A DNA stretch of 64,000 nucleotides from assembly GCA_934573735.1 (NCBI GenBank), contig CAKTMC010000001.1:248001-312000 (forward strand), given 5' to 3'. Shown here piece after piece: positions 58,300-64,000 of this stretch (positions are counted from its first letter, which is position 1; the number at the start of each line of letters is the position of its first letter). The notes beneath the pieces are model-generated. The model saw only the letters and a program-made list of their open reading frames with translations. It was not told the origin of the DNA and did not search any database. This DNA comes from an uncultured Oscillospiraceae bacterium (GTDB lineage Bacteria; Bacillota; Clostridia; Oscillospirales; Oscillospiraceae). A program made the translations under genes and the position numbers.

Positions 58300-58332
58300 A
58301 AAAAATCGGCGCAGCAATGCACCGATTTTTTC
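58300..58332 (+). terminator. Terminator after ypeB
   Basis: AAAAAATCGG and CCGATTTTTT pair over 10 bp around a 12-base loop. Confidence 0.88.
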
Positions 58333-58437
58333 TATATTAAGTGTTGATATTTTCTTAACGATGTGATTTAATATATACTAAGTTATGTTTTAGACATGTG
58401 TGTAGGAATTTTGTCATGCAAAATGCACAGTTTTGCC

Positions 58438-58466
58438 TTGAAACTTGTGCACTTTTGGGGTATCAT
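58438..58466 (+). promoter_or_regulatory. Promoter of the V-ATPase operon
   Basis: TTGAAA (58438-58443) and TATCAT (58461-58466), 17 bp apart, with an 85-nt leader. The stretch 58333-58437 is AT-rich and otherwise without features. Confidence 0.6.
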
Positions 58467-58557
58467 GGCATCGTTGTACACATTGTCGTTTCGCGCTGCA
58501 AAGCAGGCGGAACGCATGTTATAAAACCAACAAAATTGACAAAGAGGAGGTGTGCCA

Positions 58558-58872
58558 ATGTCATTTGAAGCGATTGCGGGCATAGCCGAAGCGGAAGCCG
58601 CCGCAAAGGAGCTGATAGCCGGAGCGGAGCTCAAGGCTCGTCAGATGTCAGCGGAGGCGGAAAACGAAGGCAAGGCCGCAGTGGAGGCCGCGCGTGCCAA
58701 GGCCGACAGCGAGCTGGCGGAGCTTCGCAAGCAGGCCGACGCTAAAGCGATGACGGAGGCGGGAGAGCTTTCCACGGAAACCGAAAACCGGAAGGCCGCA
58801 CTGCGCGCCAGAGCCGAAGCGAGACTGGAGAAAGCCGCGGCTCTTGTAGTGGAAAGGATAGTGAACAGCTAA
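58558..58872 (+). CDS. ntpF: V-type ATPase subunit G/H (peripheral stalk)
   Basis: A 104-residue, almost purely helical protein rich in Ala, Glu and Lys, consistent with the coiled-coil peripheral stalk partner of subunit E. GAGGAGGTG lies upstream; ATG 58558 has better spacing than the GTG at 58552. First gene of the ATPase operon in the ntpF-I-K-E-C-G-A order known from Enterococcus hirae; the stop abuts the ATG of ntpI. Confidence 0.88.
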   Translation: MSFEAIAGIAEAEAAAKELIAGAELKARQMSAEAENEGKAAVEAARAKADSELAELRKQADAKAMTEAGELSTETENRKAALRARAEARLEKAAALVVERIVNS

Positions 58873-60825
58873 ATGGCCATTGAAAAAATGAAAAAGCTGC
58901 GGCTCATGGCTATCCGATCCAACAAGGACGCGCTGCTGCGGGAGCTGATTTGCAGAGGCTGCGTCGAGTTTTCAGAGCTTGAGGGGGAGCTTCAGGATTC
59001 ACAGTTTAAGAATCTTGTCGCCCGCGAGAGCAGCGGGCTCCTGTCCTTTAAGACTCAGCACACGGCGCTTGTCAACGCCGTGGACGTGCTCGACAAATAT
59101 GCTCCCGCGAAGAAGCCTCTGCTCAGCGCGAAGCCCGAGGTCGGAGAGAATGTTCTGCTGGACGACAGCGGCCTTGCAGCCGCAGCCGCCGTTGCGGAGC
59201 GGGTCTCCGCCAATGAGGACCGCATCAAGCGCATAGGCGCGGAGGAAAGCCGTCAAAACAGCAATATTGACGCGCTGGAGCCATGGGCGGCGCTCAAGCT
59301 GCCCCTTGAGACCACCGGCACGCAGAGATGCTCGGTGGTATTGGGAACCGTTCCGGGAAGCATGGACCTTGCCGCAATGGAAGCTGCGCTGGCAGAGGTC
59401 ACGGAGGAGGCGGAGCTGGTTTTGGTAGACGAGGATAAGGCGCAGAAGTATCTTATGCTTGTCTGCATAAAGGAGGAGCACAGCGTAGTCATGGACTGTA
59501 TGCGCGCCTTCAGCTTTGCGATAGCCCCCGTTTCCGGCATGAACGGCACCGCCCGCGAGTGTATTGCCGCCGCCGAGAATGAGCTTAAAAAGCTCGCCGA
59601 CGAAAAGCGTCAGTGCACCGAAAACATTGTTGCCCTCGCAGTACACCGCGACGAGCTAAAGCTTGCGGCGGATGTGCTCAGTACAAAGATTGCCCGCGCC
59701 GAGGCCGAGGACAAGCTCTACGGTCTGAAAAGCGTGGTATTCATGCAGGGCTGGATGCCCGCCGAGCGCGAGAGCGAGATGGCGGAGCTGTTTGACAAAT
59801 ATGACTGCGCATGGGAGACCGAGGACCCGGAGCCTTCCGAGTATCCCGAGGTTCCCGTAAAGCTGCGCAGCAACAAGGTCACAAACGCCCTGAACATGGT
59901 AACGAATATGTATTCCCTTCCGGCCTACGACGGGCTGGATCCGAATCCCCTGATGGCGCCCTTCTTCATCCTGTTTTACGGGCTGATGATGGCGGACATG
60001 GGCTACGGACTGCTGATGGTGATAGCGGCGCTTGTGGCGCTAAAGAAGATAAAGCCGCGCGAGGGCTCGCTGAGCTTCTGCCAGCTTCTTCTCTACTGCG
60101 GCATTGCGACCTTCGCCATGGGCGCGCTGACCGGCGGCTTCTTCGGCGACGCGCTTGAGCAGATAGGCAAGATAATCGGCATGCCCGAGGGCTGGGGCGT
60201 TCTGCCCAGCCTGTTCAGTCCCACGAACGACGTTATATATGTTCTCGTCGGCTCGATGGCTCTCGGACTTATCCACCTGAACACCGGCATGGTCATAAAC
60301 TTCGTCAAGAAAACGAAGCGCGGCCAGCTTGCGGACGCCATCTGGGAGGAGGGCGCGCTGTGGGTAACGCTTGTCGGCATTGTCCTGTTCATCCTCAAGA
60401 AGGCAAACGTCGCGGGCGTTCCGGTCGTTCTCATCGTCGGTCTTGTCATGGTGTTCTACGGCGGCAGCCGCAGCGCCAAGGGTGTCGGCGGCAAGATACT
60501 GAGCGTTTTCGTAACGCTTTACAATCAGGCCACCGGCTGGTTCGGCGATATTCTGTCCTACTCGCGTATTATGGCACTGATGCTCGCCGGCTCCGTCATT
60601 GCGACGGTCTTTAACACCATCGGCAGCATCGCAAACAGCCTCTGGCTCTTTATCCCCGTATTCCTCATCGGTCACGCGCTGAACTTCGCGCTGAACCTGC
60701 TGGGCTGCTACGTGCATGACCTGCGTCTCCAGTGCCTTGAGTTCTTCGGCAAGTTCTATGAGGACGGCGGCAAGGCTTTTGCCCCGCTGAGAATAAACCC
60801 CAAATACTATAACGTATCAGAATAA
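58873..60825 (+). CDS. ntpI: V-type ATPase subunit I (a subunit)
   Basis: A 650-residue subunit. An N-terminal cytoplasmic half with coiled coils (about 1-330) anchors the stalks; the C-terminal half has seven or eight helices starting FFILFYGLMMADMGYGL. The segment GNILSYSRIMALMLAG-like (FGDILSYSRIMALMLAG) near residue 558 holds the essential ion-pathway arginine. Its start codon directly follows the ntpF stop. Confidence 0.95.
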   Translation: MAIEKMKKLRLMAIRSNKDALLRELICRGCVEFSELEGELQDSQFKNLVARESSGLLSFKTQHTALVNAVDVLDKYAPAKKPLLSAKPEVGENVLLDDSGLAAAAAVAERVSANEDRIKRIGAEESRQNSNIDALEPWAALKLPLETTGTQRCSVVLGTVPGSMDLAAMEAALAEVTEEAELVLVDEDKAQKYLMLVCIKEEHSVVMDCMRAFSFAIAPVSGMNGTARECIAAAENELKKLADEKRQCTENIVALAVHRDELKLAADVLSTKIARAEAEDKLYGLKSVVFMQGWMPAERESEMAELFDKYDCAWETEDPEPSEYPEVPVKLRSNKVTNALNMVTNMYSLPAYDGLDPNPLMAPFFILFYGLMMADMGYGLLMVIAALVALKKIKPREGSLSFCQLLLYCGIATFAMGALTGGFFGDALEQIGKIIGMPEGWGVLPSLFSPTNDVIYVLVGSMALGLIHLNTGMVINFVKKTKRGQLADAIWEEGALWVTLVGIVLFILKKANVAGVPVVLIVGLVMVFYGGSRSAKGVGGKILSVFVTLYNQATGWFGDILSYSRIMALMLAGSVIATVFNTIGSIANSLWLFIPVFLIGHALNFALNLLGCYVHDLRLQCLEFFGKFYEDGGKAFAPLRINPKYYNVSE

Positions 60826-60844
60826 AAATCAGGAGGAAAAAATT

Positions 60845-61327
60845 ATGGAATTTCTGTTTCAGCACTCTGGTCTGGCAATAGGCCTTCTGGGCGCAGGTCT
60901 GGCTGCATGCCTCGCAGGCGCAGGCTCCGGTGTTGGTACCGGTATCGCCGGTCAGGCCGGCGCAGGTCTTGTCACCGAGGATCCCGGCAAGTTCGGTAAG
61001 GTCATGATCCTTCAGGTTATCCCCGGCACCCAGGGTCTTTACGGTCTGGTCGTTTTCTTCGTCGCCATTCTCAACATGGGACTCTTTAACGGCACCGCAG
61101 CAGACCTCAGCTTCGTTGACGGCTGCCGCTACTTTGCAGCCTGCCTGCCCATCGGCATCGGCGGTCTTGTTTCCGCTGTCGCACAGGGTAAGGTCGCAGC
61201 CGCGTCCGTTAACCTTCTTGCGAAGAACCCCGACCACTGGGCAAAGGGCATGATCCTCTGCATCACCGTTGAGTTCTACGCCATCCTCTCCCTGCTTGCA
61301 TCCATGATGATGCTGCTCTTCATCTGA
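60845..61327 (+). CDS. ntpK: V-type ATPase subunit K (proteolipid), Na+-type signature
   Basis: A 160-residue duplicated proteolipid with four helices, forming the rotor ring. QVIPGTQGLYG in helix 2 contributes T62 and Q63, AVAQGK contributes Q114, and VEFYAI in helix 4 the ion-carrying E143. These correspond to T64, Q65, Q110 and E139, the Na+ ligands of E. hirae NtpK. Na+ specificity is inferred from that match. AGGAGG precedes the ATG. Confidence 0.95.
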   Translation: MEFLFQHSGLAIGLLGAGLAACLAGAGSGVGTGIAGQAGAGLVTEDPGKFGKVMILQVIPGTQGLYGLVVFFVAILNMGLFNGTAADLSFVDGCRYFAACLPIGIGGLVSAVAQGKVAAASVNLLAKNPDHWAKGMILCITVEFYAILSLLASMMMLLFI

Positions 61328-61373
61328 TAATTCATCGGAACACAGAACAAAAAAGCAGAACGGAGATTACATA

Positions 61374-61973
61374 ATGAAAGGCACTGAAAAAATAATCGCG
61401 CATATTCAGGCTGACGCCAAGGCTCAGGCCGACGCGATACTGGCTCAGGCGGCCGAGCAGTGCGCAGCTATCAAGGCGGAATACGAGCAGAAGGCCAAGT
61501 CGGTCTACGGCGAGCGTATCCGTGCCGGCGTCAAGGAATGTGAGGACCGTGCGGACAGTATGCGCCGTATCGCGCAGATGGAGTCTCGCAAAGGCGTTCT
61601 GGCGCTCAAGCAGGAGATGGTGTCGCAGAGCTTTGACAAGGCAAGCGAGCTTATCGCCGACCTTCCCGCCGAGAAATACACCGCGCTGCTTGCAAAGCTT
61701 GCAGCCGAGGCCGCAGTGACCGGCGGCGAGGAGATAGTCCTCAACGCGAGAGATCGCGACGCGGTCGGCGCAGCGGTAGTTAAAGCGGCGAATGCCCTGC
61801 TTCATACGGCCGGTAAGCTGGCGGAGCTGAAGCTCAGCGGAGAAACCGGCAGCTTTTCCGGCGGCCTCATCCTCCGCAGGGACAGCATTGAGGTCAACTG
61901 CACGGTGGAGCTTCTGGTCGAGCTTTGCCGGGGAGAGATGTCTGCCGAGCTGGCCGGCGTCCTCTTTGACTGA
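61374..61973 (+). CDS. ntpE: V-type ATPase subunit E
   Basis: A 199-residue peripheral-stalk subunit. The N-terminal half is a long Ala/Glu-rich helix (IIAHIQADAKAQADAIL), the C-terminal half a small globular domain ending in a SFSGGLILRRDSIEVNCTVE-like segment (GGLILR). It pairs with the ntpF product. It follows ntpK by 46 bp. Confidence 0.92.
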   Translation: MKGTEKIIAHIQADAKAQADAILAQAAEQCAAIKAEYEQKAKSVYGERIRAGVKECEDRADSMRRIAQMESRKGVLALKQEMVSQSFDKASELIADLPAEKYTALLAKLAAEAAVTGGEEIVLNARDRDAVGAAVVKAANALLHTAGKLAELKLSGETGSFSGGLILRRDSIEVNCTVELLVELCRGEMSAELAGVLFD

Positions 61974-62009
61974 TGCGGCCCCGCTATCCCAAGACAGGGA
62001 GGGAAAAAT

Positions 62010-63002
62010 TTGTCGAATAAGAAAGAAGAATATCTTTATATATCCGCGATGCTCCGCGCCCGTGAGACAAAGATGCTCACGCGCGATAAGGCGGAGCGTA
62101 TGCTGGATGCAGGCTCCTTTGAGGAGGCCTCCAAGCTTCTAAGCGACTGCGGCTATGAGGATATGTCACAGCTCGGCGCAAAGGAGATAGAAGATGCGCT
62201 CTCCCGCCGCCGTGCAGCGGTGTTCAGCGAGCTTGCAACGCTTGCGCCGAACAAGATGATAGTTGACGTTTTCCGCGTGAAGTACGATTACCACAACGCG
62301 AAGGCCGTCATCAAGGGCGAGGCCATGGACACCGACCCCCTGCCGCTGATGAGCGGTGCTGGCAGAGTAAAGCCCGAGGAGCTTCTCTCGGCATATACCG
62401 AGGAGCGCTACAGCGAGCTTCCGGGTCTCTTGGGCGATGCAATGGCGGAGGCAAAAACGGCGCTTGCGCGCAGCGCAAACCCGCAGCTTGCGGACTTTGT
62501 GCTGGACAAGGCATACTTCACCGAGCTCAACTCTCTTGCCGAGCAGCTTGACAGCGCATATCTCAAGGGCTACGTCGCCGTCATGGCGGACAGCACGAAC
62601 CTCCGCAGCGCCGTGCGTACCCTGCGCATGGGCAAGGACGTTGACTTTATGCGTACCGCGCTCGTCTCGGGCGGCAGAGTCAGCATCTCGCGTATCATCT
62701 CGGCAGCCTCCGGAGACTCCCTCGCCGCACTCTTTGCCGGGACCGAGCTTGCGGAGGCCGCGGCCCTCGGCTCCGCCGCCGCGGAGGGCGGGACGATGAC
62801 CGCCTTTGAGCTGGCCTGCGACAACGCCGTCATGGCCTACGTTGCCGGCGCAAAGCTCGCCGCCTACGGCGAGGAGCCGGTCATCGCCTACATGGCTGCC
62901 GTCGAAAGCGAGATAACCACGGTGCGCATGATACTCACCGGCCGTCTCGCGGGCATCGAGCCTCAGACTATACGGGAAAGGCTGCGTGATATGTATGCTT
63001 AA
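62010..63002 (+). CDS. ntpC: V-type ATPase subunit C (d subunit)
   Basis: A 330-residue helical subunit that links the central stalk to the rotor ring. Family features: YLYISAMLRARETKML near the start, DVFRVKYDYHNAK near 90, and the YLKGYVAVMADSTNLRS region. Start is TTG 62010 with AGGGAGG 8 bases upstream; no suitable ATG keeps the conserved N-terminus. It overlaps ntpG by 8 bp. Confidence 0.93.
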   Translation: MSNKKEEYLYISAMLRARETKMLTRDKAERMLDAGSFEEASKLLSDCGYEDMSQLGAKEIEDALSRRRAAVFSELATLAPNKMIVDVFRVKYDYHNAKAVIKGEAMDTDPLPLMSGAGRVKPEELLSAYTEERYSELPGLLGDAMAEAKTALARSANPQLADFVLDKAYFTELNSLAEQLDSAYLKGYVAVMADSTNLRSAVRTLRMGKDVDFMRTALVSGGRVSISRIISAASGDSLAALFAGTELAEAAALGSAAAEGGTMTAFELACDNAVMAYVAGAKLAAYGEEPVIAYMAAVESEITTVRMILTGRLAGIEPQTIRERLRDMYA

Positions 63003-63315
63003 AATCGCTGTTATCGGCGGCAGAGACACCGTCATGGGCTTCCGTGCGCTCGGGCTGGAGACATATCCTGCCGCGGACGCTGCCGAAGCCGGGCATATCC
63101 TGCGCCGCCTCACCCGCGAGAGCGATGATTATGCCATAATCTATATCGAAGAAAATCTCGCCGCGGAGCTTGGTCACGAGATAGACAAGTTCAAGGATCG
63201 CCCCACCCCGGCCGTCATCCTCATCCCCGGCAGAGAAGGCTCGATGGGGCTTGGACAGTCGGCGCTCAAGGCCGCTGTGGAGCGCGCCGTCGGCACAAAC
63301 ATTCTGGGCGACTGA
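62995..63315 (+). CDS. ntpG: V-type ATPase subunit F
   Basis: A 106-residue Rossmann-like subunit of the central stalk: MLKIAVIGGRDTVMGFRALGL at the start and PAVILIPGREGSMG near residue 73. ATG 62995 is preferred over the in-frame GTG at 62986, because family members begin with K-I-A-V-I-G. It lies within the end of ntpC, so translation is coupled. Confidence 0.92.
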   Translation: MLKIAVIGGRDTVMGFRALGLETYPAADAAEAGHILRRLTRESDDYAIIYIEENLAAELGHEIDKFKDRPTPAVILIPGREGSMGLGQSALKAAVERAVGTNILGD

Positions 63316-63353
63316 TGCCCTGTCCTTCAACACTATTAAAGGAAGGTATGTAA

Positions 63354-64000
63354 ATGAGCGGAACTATAACAAAAGTTTCCGGACCGCTTGTTGTGGCCGA
63401 GAACCTTGCGGACGCAAACGTCTCCGACGTTGTCCGAGTCGGTTCTCAGCGCTTGATAGGCGAGATCCTTAACATGACCGGCGACAAGGCTTCCATTCAG
63501 GTCTACGAGGAGACCTCCGGCCTTGGCCCCGGCGCCGTTGTCGAAACCACCGGTATGCCGATGTCCGTTGAGCTTGGACCCGGTATGCTCGACAATATCT
63601 ACGACGGCATTCAGCGTCCTCTGCCCGAGATGCGCGCCCTCTCCGGCGACTCCATCACCCGCGGCACCGACGTTCCCGCGCTCAACCGCGAGAAAAAGTG
63701 GGACTTCGTCCCCGTTGCAAAGCCCGGCGAGCATGTCATCGCGGGCGACGTGCTCGGTACCGTTCAGGAGACGAGCGCGATTCTGCACAAGATAATGGTT
63801 CCCTACGGCGTATCCGGCGAGGTTGTCAGCCTCAACGCCGGTGAGCACGTTGTCACCGACGTGGTCGCCGTCGTGCGCGATGCGAAGGGCATTGAGCACG
63901 AGCTGACCATGATCCAGCGCTGGCCCGTCCGTATCGCAAGACCCTATGCCAAGAAATACGTTCCCAGCCGCCCCATGAACAGCGGTCAGCGTATCATAGA
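63354..64000 (+). CDS. ntpA: V-type ATPase catalytic subunit A, 5' part
   Basis: The first 215 codons of the catalytic subunit; the gene runs beyond the window. It begins MSGTITKVSGPLVVAENL and includes the non-homologous region of subunit A (IYDGIQRPLPEM through ILHKIMVPYGVSGEV). The Walker A loop lies further on and is not in view. AAAGGAAGG precedes it. A start-stop pair ATG-TAA lies between the ribosome site and the true ATG, at 63348-63353. Confidence 0.96.
   Translation, partial: MSGTITKVSGPLVVAENLADANVSDVVRVGSQRLIGEILNMTGDKASIQVYEETSGLGPGAVVETTGMPMSVELGPGMLDNIYDGIQRPLPEMRALSGDSITRGTDVPALNREKKWDFVPVAKPGEHVIAGDVLGTVQETSAILHKIMVPYGVSGEVVSLNAGEHVVTDVVAVVRDAKGIEHELTMIQRWPVRIARPYAKKYVPSRPMNSGQRII

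Overview
The window is about 58% G+C, tightly packed, and looks like a chromosome segment of an anaerobic, spore-forming Clostridia member, most likely Oscillospiraceae/Ruminococcaceae. This is inferred from gene content: an Rnf complex, a V-type ATPase in the ntp gene order, ECF-type vitamin transporters, a YpeB germination protein, the rpmH-rnpA-yidD-yidC-khpB cluster, and lipoproteins with LCAC-type lipoboxes. There are no phage, plasmid, CRISPR or transposase genes.

Layout. 1-8.9 kb: start of a flavoprotein gene, L-asparaginase, a surface cluster (VTC-domain polymerase, DUF4956 membrane protein, beta-helix carbohydrate-binding lipoprotein, CotH-type kinase), a YhhN membrane enzyme, a DUF4349 lipoprotein and pseudouridine-5'-phosphate glycosidase. 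9.2-14 kb: Fe-S assembly (iscR-like regulator, nifS, nifU) and an amino-acid ABC transporter. 14.1-15.5 kb: tRNA-Ser(GGA) followed by two orphan genes of lower G+C. 15.7-19.1 kb: acpP and the rpmH cluster. 19.2-24.2 kb: EFR1 flavodoxin-ferredoxin with a divergent TetR regulator, dCMP deaminase, queH-queT, galU, and a TPP riboswitch with thiT. 24.6-31.6 kb: an Rnf locus (repeat-domain lipoprotein, apbE, rnfC-D-G-E-A) that has no rnfB. 31.7-43.9 kb: tex, csaA, a pseudokinase/C-type-lectin fusion, a beta-CASP nuclease, a second CotH protein and ftsH. 43.9-58.3 kb: an SDR/phosphoesterase/ParB-BMP operon, small orphan genes, an ECF S-component beside a short MocR regulator, tagO, divergent trpS/gltX, and ypeB. 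58.5 kb to the end: V-ATPase genes ntpF-I-K-E-C-G-A (ntpA cut by the window edge).

How it fits together: the Rnf complex would couple ferredoxin:NAD oxidoreduction to ion transport, and the V-ATPase would use or build the same gradient. The proteolipid carries the residue pattern of Na+-binding NtpK, so a sodium circuit is a reasonable inference. ApbE would attach FMN to the unusually long RnfG. Queuosine and thiamin are salvaged rather than made by genes seen here.

The most unusual signals are non-coding. A 156-bp multi-hairpin repeat is present four times (8911, 15549, 24238, 39254). In two copies it sits between two near-identical copies of a local hairpin, as if it had inserted into a transcription terminator and duplicated it. 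A separate 159-bp element with perfect 15-bp terminal inverted repeats lies at 47375-47533. Among proteins, the pseudokinase-lectin fusion, the cytoplasmic ParB-BMP fusion, the two-domain RnfG and the missing RnfB deserve most attention.
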